From contig JBOGTC010000155.1 in the NCBI GenBank assembly GCA_050692055.1, positions 1 through 64,000 on the forward strand: a stretch of 64,000 bases of DNA, read 5' to 3'. Positions within the stretch are counted from its first letter, which is position 1; each line of letters starts with the position of its first letter. This document shows, one piece after another, positions 31,074 to 39,754 of this stretch. This DNA is from JBOGTC01 sp050692055. GTDB lineage: Bacteria; Chloroflexota; Limnocylindria; QHBO01. A program made the translations under genes and the position numbers. The notes under the pieces are model-generated. The model saw only the letters and a list, made by a program, of their open reading frames with translations. It was not told the origin of the DNA and made no database searches.

Positions 31074-32285
31074 ATGGAGGAGCTGGCTCGGCGTTACCTC
31101 GGCCTTGTCGTGCGCATGGCACGCCATCGGCCCGACCTGCTCGAGGCGTTCGCAGGCCCTGACGAGCTGAGCGAGGCCGTAGCCGGCGAGGCCTTGACAC
31201 CGCTGTCGGAGCTGCACGACGAGGCGCTGCGGATCGAGGCGGACGCGAACGAGGCCCCCGCCATCTCGGATCCAGAGCGGCGTCGCGCGCGATGGCTGGC
31301 GCTGCAGGCGGCGGCCCTGGCCGCATCGGCGCGGGTGCTGCAGGGCGAGGAGATCGGCCTGCCGGATCTCGTCGAGTCGCTGTGCGACCTGGCCGCCGAG
31401 AGGACGCCGGAGCCGGAGCTGATCGCGGCTCACCGGTTGCTCGATGCGGCGCTGCCCCCCGGCGCTTCGCTGCGGGCCAGGCTCGCCGCCCATCGCGGTG
31501 CCATGGCCGTCCCGCCTGAGCACGTGCCCGCGGCCGTCGAGGCCCTCGCCGAGCTCTTGCGCGAGCGGGCCGCCAGCGACCTGGGACTGCCGGACGACGA
31601 GTCGCTGGCCTTCGAGCCGGTTCACGCCGCCGGCGAGGCCTGGCACGTACGCGCCCACCCCGAGCGGCCGCTGCGCACGCGCCTCGAGCTGAACCTGTCC
31701 ACCCCGTGGAGCGTGGACGAGATCGTTCGTGCCGCAGGCGGCGAGGCCTATCCCGGCGGGCACGCGGCGCGCACGATCCGCGAGGCCACCTCGGGCCGGA
31801 CCCATCCGGAGCTCCTGGCCTGGATCCGGCCCGCTCCGGAGGCGAGCATCAGAGCTGGGATCGGCGCAGTCGGTCGCGAGGTGATCCTGGGCGACTTCGA
31901 GCTCGCCGCCGAGCTCCGCCGGATCGGCCGGCAGCTCGGGTTGCGCTGGGAGCCCGAGCGCGCGCTGGAGGTCGGGCGCGCCCGTGGTCGCCTTGCCGCT
32001 GCGGTCGCGAACGCGACCCTTCTGCTCCATCACGACGGCCTGCCGGCATCCGAGGTGCAGGCCTACCTCGCCGAGATCGCGCTCCTGGAGCCGGATGCGG
32101 CCGATCGAGTCATGTCGCTCCTGGCGGACCCGCTGCGCAGCGTCGAGCCCTTCGCCCGCGCCCACGCGCCGGGGCTGGTGCGCGAATGGCTGTCTCTCAC
32201 CGGCCAGACCGATGGGCTGCGCAGGCTCATGGTCGAGCCGCTGACGCCCGGACAGCTTCGCGCCGAAGCCGGCGTAACTGCCTGA
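31074..32285 (+). CDS. Uncharacterised protein, possible degenerate DUF885-like metallopeptidase
   Basis: 403 residues, mostly helical, soluble, no signal peptide. It has a motif GEAYPGGHAARTIREATSG (~225-243) that looks like the active-site block of DUF885-like peptidases (H-E-A-Y-P-G-H-H-x-E) with the metal ligands replaced, so it may be a non-catalytic relative. This is inference from one short motif. TAGCAT eight bases upstream supports the ATG at 31074; earlier in-frame ATGs lie in the divergent gene. It is followed after seven bases by the FAD oxidoreductase. Confidence 0.7.
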   Translation: MEELARRYLGLVVRMARHRPDLLEAFAGPDELSEAVAGEALTPLSELHDEALRIEADANEAPAISDPERRRARWLALQAAALAASARVLQGEEIGLPDLVESLCDLAAERTPEPELIAAHRLLDAALPPGASLRARLAAHRGAMAVPPEHVPAAVEALAELLRERAASDLGLPDDESLAFEPVHAAGEAWHVRAHPERPLRTRLELNLSTPWSVDEIVRAAGGEAYPGGHAARTIREATSGRTHPELLAWIRPAPEASIRAGIGAVGREVILGDFELAAELRRIGRQLGLRWEPERALEVGRARGRLAAAVANATLLLHHDGLPASEVQAYLAEIALLEPDAADRVMSLLADPLRSVEPFARAHAPGLVREWLSLTGQTDGLRRLMVEPLTPGQLRAEAGVTA

Positions 32286-32292
32286 GCCGCCC

Positions 32293-33450
32293 GTGGCGGA
32301 GCAGCCGGTCGACGTCCTGCTGATCGGTGGTGGTGTCGCGGCGGTGCGGTGTGCGCGCAGGTTGCGCCGTCGCAAGTTCGGCGGTTCGATCCTGCTGGTC
32401 GGTGACGAGCCTCACGCGCCGTACAACCGGCCGCCGCTCTCCAAGGAGCTGCTGCGCGACGAGGTGCGCACGGAGCTCGTGCTGGCTGAGCCGCCCACTT
32501 GGTACGAGCGCCACGGCGTGGGGCTTCGGACCGATGTCGCTGTCACGCGGCTGGACGCCGGGGAGCGCCTGGCGACCCTGGCCGACGGATCGCGCATCCG
32601 CTACGGCCGTTGCCTGCTGGCGACCGGGGCCGCGCCACGCCGTCCGCCGATTCCCGGGGCCGAACATGCGTTCCTGCTCCGGACGCTGGACGATGCGCTG
32701 CGCGTGCGCGCCCGCGCCCGCGACGCTCGCGGCGGCCATGCCGTCATCCTCGGCGGCGGGTTCATCGGGGTCGAGGTGGCGGCCTCCCTGGCGGCGGGCG
32801 GAATGCGGGTCACGGTGCTCGAGCTCGCTCCGGCGCTGTGGGGCGGGGTGCTCGGTTCGGAGCTGTCCGATTGGGCGCTGGACGTCCTGTCCGCCGCCGG
32901 CGTCACCGTCCGCGTGCGTACGGCCGCATCCCGCCTTGAGGCCGACGGCGCCTGGGTCGGCCCCGAGCGTCTCGAGGCCGATCTGCTGCTGGCGGGCGTC
33001 GGCGTCCTGCCGCGCGACGAGCTGGCGCGCGATGCCGGGCTGGCCTGCGACGACGGAATCCTGACCGATGCTTCTCACGCCACCTCCGCCTCGGACGTGT
33101 TCGCCGCCGGGGACGCGGCGCGCGTCGACGGGCTGCGCGTCGAGCATTGGCACGCGGCCCGGGAGGGCGGCGAGCGGGTGGCGCTGGCGATGCTCGGGAA
33201 GGCTCTGCCGCCGCCGCGCGCGCCGTGGGTCTTCTCCGAGTTCGCCGGACAGACACTGGACGTCTTCGGCGTGGCGTCGCCGGCCGACGAGAGGCATACG
33301 CTCGGCGACCTCGCCGCCGTGGCCTGGCTGCGCGACGGCGTGGCGATCCAGCTGGCGACGATCAATGGCGCCATCCCTGCAGATGCGGCCCGTGCCGCCA
33401 TCGAGCGCGGCGCCGGCCTTGCCGAGCTCCAGGCGCTGGTTCCCGCTTGA
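32293..33450 (+). CDS. FAD-dependent ferredoxin/rubredoxin reductase-like oxidoreductase
   Basis: 385 residues with two Rossmann motifs, LLIGGGVAAVRCARRLRRR for FAD and VILGGGFIGVEVAASLAAG for NAD(P)H, plus APYNRPPLSKELL and TSASDVFAAGDAA. This is the BphA4/ferredoxin reductase group, which passes electrons from NAD(P)H to a small redox protein. The start is GTG at 32293. No ferredoxin or oxygenase gene is adjacent, so the partner is unknown. Confidence 0.88.
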   Translation: MAEQPVDVLLIGGGVAAVRCARRLRRRKFGGSILLVGDEPHAPYNRPPLSKELLRDEVRTELVLAEPPTWYERHGVGLRTDVAVTRLDAGERLATLADGSRIRYGRCLLATGAAPRRPPIPGAEHAFLLRTLDDALRVRARARDARGGHAVILGGGFIGVEVAASLAAGGMRVTVLELAPALWGGVLGSELSDWALDVLSAAGVTVRVRTAASRLEADGAWVGPERLEADLLLAGVGVLPRDELARDAGLACDDGILTDASHATSASDVFAAGDAARVDGLRVEHWHAAREGGERVALAMLGKALPPPRAPWVFSEFAGQTLDVFGVASPADERHTLGDLAAVAWLRDGVAIQLATINGAIPADAARAAIERGAGLAELQALVPA

Positions 33451-33513
33451 TGCTGGCGGCCGCACTCCTCCGCTCTGCGCCGCGGCCGGATCACGCACCT
33501 AATCTGCCGGCCA

Positions 33514-33658
33514 TGCAAGTTGCGTGGCCGTCGACGGTCGCGAGGAGGCTCGCGGGTGGGTTTATTCGCACGACCAGAGAATTGAGGGGGTCATGAGCCC
33601 CTGTCCGGAGCCGGCTCGTCGCCCAACTTGCACCACCGGCAGATTGATCGGGTGATCC
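33514..33658. repeat. Intergenic inverted-repeat element, copy 3 (diverged)
   Basis: TGCAAGTTG at 33514 and CAACTTGCA ending near 33633 form perfect nine-base inverted ends about 120 bases apart. Just outside is GCAGATTGATCGGGTGATCCG, which aligns with GCACATTGATCCGATGTGACCG of copy 2. The ends differ from copies 1 and 2, so membership rests mainly on the core. The element fills the gap before the arylamine N-acetyltransferase gene. Confidence 0.5.
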
Positions 33659-33665
33659 GCCCCTG

Positions 33666-34433
33666 ATGCCCTCCACCATGTCGACCGCCGCCTATCTTCG
33701 CCGCATCGGTTACAACGGTCCACTGCGTCGCGACGCCGAGACGCTCGCGGCTCTGCAACGCGCCCACCTCCTCGCCGTGCCCTTCGACGCGCTGGATTGC
33801 CACTTCGGCGTGCCCGTCTCGCTCGACCCTGCCGCCGTGTACGCCAAGGTCGTGGACCGCAAGCGCGGCGGCTTCTGTTACGAGCTCAACGGGTTGTTCG
33901 CATGGCTGCTCCACGAGCTCGGGTTCCGGGTCACCCGTCTGGCGGCCCGGCCCTTCACCCGCGAGGGCGAGCTGGCGCCGCCGTTCGCGCACCTGACGCT
34001 CATGGTCGAGATCGACAACCGCCGATGGCTCGTCGACGTTGGCTTCGGCTACTGGTCGCTGGCACCGCTGGATCTTGACGATTCAGGGCAGCAGGCAGAC
34101 GGCGATAGGCGCTTCATCGTGCAGCCGGATGGCGCGGGGATGCTGGCCGAAGAGGTTGGCGTATTGCGGCGACGCATCGGCTACCGGTTCACGCTGGAGC
34201 CGCGGCGGCTGGAGGATTTCGCTGCCCAATGCCAGGCCTACGCCACGGCGGTGGACTCGCCGTTCGTGGTGCGCGGCCCGCTCTCGCAGGCCCTTCCCGA
34301 CGGCTGGGTGACGGTCACGCGGGAGGAGCTCATCGGCTCGAGGGGAGGCGTAATCCTGGACCGGCCGATCCGCGACGAGGCCGACTGGCGTGCCACCCTC
34401 CGCGAGCAGTTCGGCCTGAACCCCTACTCGTAG
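33666..34433 (+). CDS. Arylamine N-acetyltransferase
   Basis: 255 residues with the NAT catalytic triad: C71 in KRGGFCYELNGLF, H109 in FAHLTLMVE, and D124 in LVDVGFG. It transfers acetyl (or propionyl) groups from CoA to arylamines or hydrazines; the natural substrate is unknown. Either ATG at 33666 or the one four codons on could start it. It overlaps the convergent lipoprotein gene by ten bases. Confidence 0.94.
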   Translation: MPSTMSTAAYLRRIGYNGPLRRDAETLAALQRAHLLAVPFDALDCHFGVPVSLDPAAVYAKVVDRKRGGFCYELNGLFAWLLHELGFRVTRLAARPFTREGELAPPFAHLTLMVEIDNRRWLVDVGFGYWSLAPLDLDDSGQQADGDRRFIVQPDGAGMLAEEVGVLRRRIGYRFTLEPRRLEDFAAQCQAYATAVDSPFVVRGPLSQALPDGWVTVTREELIGSRGGVILDRPIRDEADWRATLREQFGLNPYS

Positions 34434-35534
34434 GGGTTGTCGACATCGTCGATGTGCAGGCTCCAGCCGGGGCAACCCTCGCCGACGAAGTGGTACTGGA
34501 TCCCGTCCAGCTCGACCCGGGTGTCGGCGCGCTCCGCGCACTCGTCTGAGGCGAGCGGCTGGCCGACCACCGCGATGCCGAGCTCTGCGATGAGCTCATC
34601 GGTTGCGGCTTCGCCTGCGTCGCCGCGGACGGCGTGGATCAGGGTCTCCATGGCCGCCAGCGCGAGCTGCTGGTTGGCGGCGTCGTCGGCGTCGTGGTAG
34701 CGCTCCCCACTGACATGGACCGCGAAGACGCGACCATCGGTCCAGGCCATTCCGTACAGATGCCCCATCTGGAACTGAACCGAGAAGCTCTGGTTCTGGG
34801 GCCTGCCGGGCCAGGCATCCATGGTGAGCACGCTCACCTCGCGCAGGATCAGCTCCTCCGGCGGGAGCCGCGCATTCCATCGGTCCGCGAGCTCCTGCAT
34901 GTTGAGCCCCAGGTCCACGACCGCGGGATTGATCGTGGGCTCCGGCTGGACCGATGCCGGCGGCTCGTCGTCCGGGCACTGTTCCGGCGGAAGCGGCCCC
35001 GTCGTATTCGCGGCGACCCAGATGGGCGTGTCCCCGACCGCGTCCCATTCGACGTACTGCTGACCGGCCGGGAAGGCATTCAGCTCCGTGATCACCCAGA
35101 ACTCGTGCGGTCGCTCCACCAGCACGTCGATGGCAAGCGCCTCGATCAGCTCGTCGCGCCCGCCTGCCCAGACCCACGGCTCCTCGATCCAGCCGATGCC
35201 GCCGGGAAGCGCTTCGACGTCGGCCTCGAGCTCGGACCGATCGAGGAATGAGTGGCCATAGCCGCCGAAGAAGCAGGTCGTGCCGCCGATCCGTTCGGCG
35301 AGGATCATGTTGACCTCGTGCGCCAGGTCAACCTGCGGCGGCGGGGGCGTCTCGACCACGAACCGGACCCGATGGCAGCGGTTCCGCGGTCGGTGTCGGC
35401 ATCGCCGTGGGCGCGGAGGTCACCAGCGGCGCATCGGTCGTGGTGGCGAGCGGCTCCGCCTGCCCGCAGGCGGCCAGAACCAGGACGATCTGCATCGCCA
35501 GCGCGCTGGATCCGGTCCGCGTCCGATACGCCAC
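34424..35534 (-). pseudogene. Lipoprotein gene interrupted by a one-base frameshift
   Basis: Two frames together make one sensible protein. The first (35534 to ~35370) has a lipoprotein signal (IVLVLAACG, Cys23) and a Thr/Pro linker ending TAEPLPS. The second (from ~35367 to 34424) begins VRFVVETPPPP and runs ~310 residues of an acidic domain with several Cys and WSLHIDDVDNPYE at the end. Removing one base of the CCC at 35368-35370 joins them. It may be a sequencing or assembly error or a real mutation. The mature domain is not recognised. Confidence 0.65.
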
Positions 35535-35779
35535 CGCTCTCTGACCCCTCTGGCCAGAATACGCCGCAGCTGGGTCCAGGGTTCAGGCGGGATCGCGCTC
35601 CCCGCGCTTGAAGAGGGCGGCTCAGAACAGGCCGCGTGACGTCTGACGGGTGGCCCCCGGGCACTGCCCTGCGCAGTCGTGGCACCATCAGCGCGTCGTC
35701 GTGGCACACGATCTCACGAGCGACGTCTGATGCGCGAAAGCGACAGCCGGATGCCGCCCGTCAGCCGAAGAACGGACGT
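35535..35779. other. Gene-free region upstream of the suf operon
   Basis: 245 bases between the lipoprotein start and the suf promoter. I see no coding frame with a supported start, no tRNA, and no clear inverted repeat; short direct repeats GTCGTGGCAC occur near 35677 and 35697. A promoter for the divergent lipoprotein should lie near 35540 but I cannot point to it with confidence. Confidence 0.5.
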
Positions 35780-35808
35780 TTGACCGATGCAGCCGGCTGG
35801 AGGACAAT
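35780..35808 (+). promoter_or_regulatory. Probable promoter of the suf operon
   Basis: TTGACC (35780-35785), a 17-base spacer and GACAAT (35803-35808), 57 bases before the sufB ATG. The -35 matches 5/6 and the -10 4/6. An Rrf2 regulator in the operon may act here, but no clear palindrome is seen at the promoter. Confidence 0.55.
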
Positions 35809-35865
35809 GAGCATCGAACACCGACCAATTCAGTCGGGATTCGCCGAGAGGCGCGCCCGGCAGAC

Positions 35866-37293
35866 ATGCAGCGAGGAATGATGGCCCTTCCAAACCCGGC
35901 ACTGAGCCAGATCCCTGGCGGCTACAAGTACGGCTGGAGCGATCCCGAGGCGACGTCCCTGAACATCGCGAAGAAGGGGCTCGACGCGCAGGTCGTGGAG
36001 GAGATCAGCCGCTTCAAGGGCGAGCCCGAGTGGATGACCAAGCTGCGCCTCAAGGCGTATCGCCACTTCGAGGCGCGGCCAATGCCGACGTGGGGCGCGG
36101 ACCTCGCACCAATCGACTTCCAGGACATCTACTACTACATCGCGCCCACCGACAAGGCCGTGCAGTCATGGGACGACGTGCCCGAGTACATCCGCCGCAC
36201 CTATGACAAGCTCGGAATCCCCGAGGCGGAGAAGAAGTACCTCGCCGGGGTCGGCGGCCAGTACGACTCGGAGGTCGTCTACCACAACATCCGGGAGGAC
36301 CTCGAGAAGCAGGGTGTCATCTTCATGGGCACCGACCAGGCCCTGAAGGAGCACCCGGAGCTCTTCCGCGAGTACTACGGCACGGTGATCCCGGCCAACG
36401 ACAATAAGCTGGCGGCGCTCAACACCGCCGTGTGGTCCGGCGGGAGCTTCATCTATGTCCCGAAGGGCGTCCACGTGGAGCTGCCGCTTCAGGCCTACTT
36501 CCGGATCAATACCGAGAACATGGGCCAGTTCGAGCGCACGCTGATCATCGCCGATGAGGGTTCGAGCGTGCACTACGTCGAGGGCTGCACCGCCCCCACG
36601 TACAGCACCGCCAGCCTGCACTCCGCGGTGGTCGAGATCATCGTCAAGAAGGGCGCCCGCGTACGCTACACGACGATCCAGAACTGGAGCCACAACGTCT
36701 ACAACCTCGTCACCAAGCGCGCGGTGGCGCACGAGGACGCGGTGATGGAGTGGGTCGACGGCAACCTCGGCTCCAAGGTGACGATGAAGTACCCGAGCAT
36801 CTACCTGCTCGGGGAGCGGGCGCACGGCGAGGTGCTGAGCATCGCCTTCGCCGGCAGCGACCAGCACCAGGACGCGGGCGGCAAGATCATCCACGCCGCG
36901 CCGAACACCACCTCGCTGATCACCAGCAAGTCGATCAGCCAGGGCACCGGCCGCACCTCATACCGCGGACTGGTGAAGGTGTATCCCGGCTGCAAGCACT
37001 CGAAGAGCACGGTGCGCTGCGACGCCCTCATCCTCGACGAGGCGGCGCGCTCGGACACGTACCCCTACATGGAGATCGACGAGGAGGACGTGACCATCGG
37101 CCACGAGGCAACCGTCTCGAAGGTCGGCAGCGAGCAGCTCTTCTACCTGATGAGCCGCGGCCTGTCCGAGAACGAGGCCGCGGCCATGATCGTGAACGGC
37201 TTCATCGAGCCCATCGTCAAGGAGCTGCCGATGGAGTACGCGGTCGAGATGAACCGCCTCATCCAGCTCCAGATGGAAGGCGCGGTCGGATGA
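35866..37293 (+). CDS. sufB: Fe-S cluster assembly scaffold SufB
   Basis: 475 residues. SufB, with SufC and SufD, builds Fe-S clusters on a beta-helix scaffold. Family blocks include FRINTENMGQFERTLIIADEG, SVHYVEGCTAPTYSTASLHS, and GCKHSKSTVRCDALILDE. The ATG at 35866 lacks a good ribosome site; ATGs at 35878 and 35881 are possible. First gene of a plus-strand suf operon followed by sufD after a 313-base gap containing an inverted-repeat element. Confidence 0.95.
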   Translation: MQRGMMALPNPALSQIPGGYKYGWSDPEATSLNIAKKGLDAQVVEEISRFKGEPEWMTKLRLKAYRHFEARPMPTWGADLAPIDFQDIYYYIAPTDKAVQSWDDVPEYIRRTYDKLGIPEAEKKYLAGVGGQYDSEVVYHNIREDLEKQGVIFMGTDQALKEHPELFREYYGTVIPANDNKLAALNTAVWSGGSFIYVPKGVHVELPLQAYFRINTENMGQFERTLIIADEGSSVHYVEGCTAPTYSTASLHSAVVEIIVKKGARVRYTTIQNWSHNVYNLVTKRAVAHEDAVMEWVDGNLGSKVTMKYPSIYLLGERAHGEVLSIAFAGSDQHQDAGGKIIHAAPNTTSLITSKSISQGTGRTSYRGLVKVYPGCKHSKSTVRCDALILDEAARSDTYPYMEIDEEDVTIGHEATVSKVGSEQLFYLMSRGLSENEAAAMIVNGFIEPIVKELPMEYAVEMNRLIQLQMEGAVG

Positions 37294-37389
37294 CGTGGGC
37301 CAGCCCCGGCTCCCCGCAGGCCCGATCCCTGGACGCCGGCTCTCTGGGCGGGCCGTCCGTGCAGGCCGGCTCACTGCACGCCGCGTGCT

Positions 37390-37524
37390 TGCCAAACTCC
37401 GATCAGGGCCGGCTTAGGCAGCCTGCGGGCCGGTTTCGGCACGTCGCGACATACATTTACCCAGGTTTCGAGGGGCAGTTGGCCGCCGGACCTCGCCTAA
37501 GCCGGCGGTGGTTGGAATCTGGCA
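37390..37524. repeat. Inverted-repeat element between sufB and sufD
   Basis: The ends TGCCAAACTCCGATCAGG and (complement) TGCCAGATTCCAACCACC both run into GCCGGCTTAGGC, giving a ~30-base imperfect inverted repeat about 75 bases apart. The element is 135 bases. It would make a strong hairpin inside the suf mRNA. Flanking parts of the gap (37294-37389 and 37525-37606) are GC-rich with no supported gene. Confidence 0.65.
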
Positions 37525-37606
37525 CGCTCGCCGCACCGCTCGCCGCACGGTTCGCGGCATCGTTCTTCCCGGCACCGCTCGCGTCACACGCATCGGAGGC
37601 TCGGGC

Positions 37607-38881
37607 ATGACGCTCCGGTCGGTCGCGCCTGTCGGCGGCACCCTCGACTTGGCCGCCATCGCCGCCATCGGCGACCGCTTCGGCGAGCCCGATTGGCTGC
37701 GGTCGTCGCGCACCGCCTGGTGGGCAATGACGCAGGAGACGCCCTGGCCGTCGGGCGCGGAGGAGGAATGGCGTCGAACCTCGCTCGACAGGCTGCCGAG
37801 GGAGGCGCCGCTGCTGGCCGACCCGCCGACGATGCGCTGCGCGCTGGATCCCAGGCTCGCTGATGCGGGGGTCGTGTTCAGCGACCTGCGCCTCGCCGTT
37901 CGCGACCATCCGGACCTGGTCTGCCGGTACCTGGATGACGCCGCCGGTGCCCTCGGCGCAGGCGAGACGGCCGGCTCGCACGGTCACTTCTGGGCCCTCG
38001 CCCACGCAGCCTGGACCGGCGGCACGTTCCTCTACGTACCGCCGGGCGTGGAGGTCGACGGCACGCTCGCCGCACACCTCGCGCAGCCCGGGAGCGCGAG
38101 CACCTATCTTCCGCTGACCCTGATCGTGGCGGAAGAGGGAAGCTCGGTCACGCTCCTGGAGGAGATCCGTTCCGACGACGGAGAGAGCTCCTGGTACGGC
38201 GGCGTCGTCGACATCCGTGCTGCTGCCGGCGCGCGCGTTCGCTACGCCAGCCTACAGGCGCTGGGTGACGAGGCCTGGTACATCGGGGCACAGCGCGTCG
38301 AGGTCGGCCAGGACGCCACGGTCACCACCCTGAACGCCGAGGTCGGCTCGAAGATCACGAAGCTGGGGCTCGACGTGCGGATGACCGGCAAGGGGAGCAC
38401 CTCGAAGCTGCTCGGGCTGCTCGCCGCCGGCGACGACCAGCACATCGATATCAACGCCGTGCAGGACCTCGCCGGGGATCACACGACCAGCGACCTGCTC
38501 TACCTGTCGGCCCTGTACGACCGCGCGCGCGCCGCCTTCTACGGCGTGACGCGGGTGCGACAGGGAACGAAGCAGACGAGCAGCTACCAGGAGTGCCGCA
38601 ACCTGCTGCTCTCGCCCGAGGCCGGCGCGGAGCCGATTCCGGTGCTCGAGATCGAGGCCAACGACATCCTGCGCTGCGGCCACGGGGCCACCGCCGGGGC
38701 GATCGATCCGACGCAGATGTTCTACGCCCAGACGCGCGGCCTCGATCCGGATGCCGCCGAGCGCATGATCGTGCGCGGCTTCTTCGAGCAGGTCGTGGGC
38801 CAGCTCCACGACGAGACGATCCGCGAGCGCGTGCTCGGCGAGCTAGCGCACCGCATCGGCTCGGTCGAGGTGACCGCATGA
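37607..38881 (+). CDS. sufD: Fe-S cluster assembly protein SufD
   Basis: 424 residues with the beta-helix core of SufB/SufD (GGTFLYVPPGVEVDGTL, then LTLIVAEEGSSVTLLEE, and SYQECRNLLLS). The C-terminal ILRCGHGATAGAIDPTQMFY matches SufD, where a conserved His supports Fe binding. GGAGG lies seven bases before the ATG at 37607; an earlier GTG in the frame falls within the preceding repeat element. It overlaps the Rieske gene by ATGA. Confidence 0.93.
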   Translation: MTLRSVAPVGGTLDLAAIAAIGDRFGEPDWLRSSRTAWWAMTQETPWPSGAEEEWRRTSLDRLPREAPLLADPPTMRCALDPRLADAGVVFSDLRLAVRDHPDLVCRYLDDAAGALGAGETAGSHGHFWALAHAAWTGGTFLYVPPGVEVDGTLAAHLAQPGSASTYLPLTLIVAEEGSSVTLLEEIRSDDGESSWYGGVVDIRAAAGARVRYASLQALGDEAWYIGAQRVEVGQDATVTTLNAEVGSKITKLGLDVRMTGKGSTSKLLGLLAAGDDQHIDINAVQDLAGDHTTSDLLYLSALYDRARAAFYGVTRVRQGTKQTSSYQECRNLLLSPEAGAEPIPVLEIEANDILRCGHGATAGAIDPTQMFYAQTRGLDPDAAERMIVRGFFEQVVGQLHDETIRERVLGELAHRIGSVEVTA

Positions 38882-39219
38882 GCGCCCTCCAACGCCGGGC
38901 CGAGAGCGGCTTCGTGACCGTGGCGCGCGCCTCCGAGATCGAGCCGGGCACGGTGCGCGTGGTGGAGATCGACGGCCGCTCCCTGTGCGTGGGCCTGACC
39001 GAGGACGGGGAATGGGGCGCCATCGACAACGTCTGTACACACGACGGCGGCGTCCTGGGCGAGGGGGAGCTGGACGATACCGGCGTCGAGTGTCCGCGCC
39101 ACGGTGCTCGCTTCGACCTCTTCACCGGCCGCGTGCTGGCGCTGCCGGCTGTCCGGCCCGTGGCGGCCTACGTGGCTCGCCTCGAGGGCGACGAGGTCCA
39201 GGTGGAGCTGGAGCCGTAG
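38878..39219 (+). CDS. Rieske-type [2Fe-2S] ferredoxin
   Basis: 113 residues with the Rieske ligands C53-x-H55 (NVCTHDGG) and C72-x-x-H75 (ECPRHGARFD). This is the soluble form found inside some suf operons, possibly an electron donor for cluster assembly. It overlaps the sufD stop by ATGA and is followed by the Rrf2 gene after four bases. Confidence 0.92.
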   Translation: MSALQRRAESGFVTVARASEIEPGTVRVVEIDGRSLCVGLTEDGEWGAIDNVCTHDGGVLGEGELDDTGVECPRHGARFDLFTGRVLALPAVRPVAAYVARLEGDEVQVELEP

Positions 39220-39223
39220 CCAC

Positions 39224-39754
39224 ATGAAGATCAGCACGCGCACCGAGTACGGCATCCGGATCCTCGCCACGTTGGCGCGGTCAGAGGACGGGGCGTGCCT
39301 GTCGCTCAGCGAGATCGCTCGGCGCGAGAAGCTGCCGCACGCCTACCTGGAACACCTCGTTGGCGACCTGCGCCGTGCAAACCTCGTGACTGCCACGCGC
39401 GGCGCCTCGGGCGGGTACCGCTTGGCGCGACCGGCCGCCCGGATCGGCATGACCGAGGTCGTGCGCGCGCTCGAGGGCCCCATCCTGGAGATGCCGTGCG
39501 CCGGCGCGGACAACCTCGAGGCCTGCGACCGGCCGCAGCCGTGCAGCGTGCACGAGGTGTTCCAGCGCATCTACGAGTCGCTGCACGGGACGCTCGGCGC
39601 GACGACCCTGGATGACGTCGCCGCCAGCACCGGTGGCCCGCCGTATCCACCGCAGGTGCGCCGAAAGCGCGCTGCACAGGCCGCCCTCGCCGCACGCCAG
39701 AAGCAGAACCAGCACCGAACCATCCCACTAGGAGCACGACAAGCAGACTCATGA
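39224..39754 (+). CDS. Rrf2-family (IscR-like) Fe-S sensing regulator
   Basis: 176 residues with a winged helix (SEIARREKLPHAYLEHLVGD, RGASGGYRLARP) and three cysteines C92, C101 and C107 suited to hold a [2Fe-2S] cluster. Such regulators tune suf or isc expression to cluster supply. It sits inside the operon it probably controls and overlaps sufC by ATGA. The Arg/Gln-rich tail after residue 145 is unusual. Confidence 0.9.
   Translation: MKISTRTEYGIRILATLARSEDGACLSLSEIARREKLPHAYLEHLVGDLRRANLVTATRGASGGYRLARPAARIGMTEVVRALEGPILEMPCAGADNLEACDRPQPCSVHEVFQRIYESLHGTLGATTLDDVAASTGGPPYPPQVRRKRAAQAALAARQKQNQHRTIPLGARQADS

Noticed and set aside
33513..33596. 27-codon leaderless peptide (TAATCT seven bases before an ATG)
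   Set aside because: The start lies in the inverted end of a repeat element and the peptide has no recognisable feature; coincidence is more likely.
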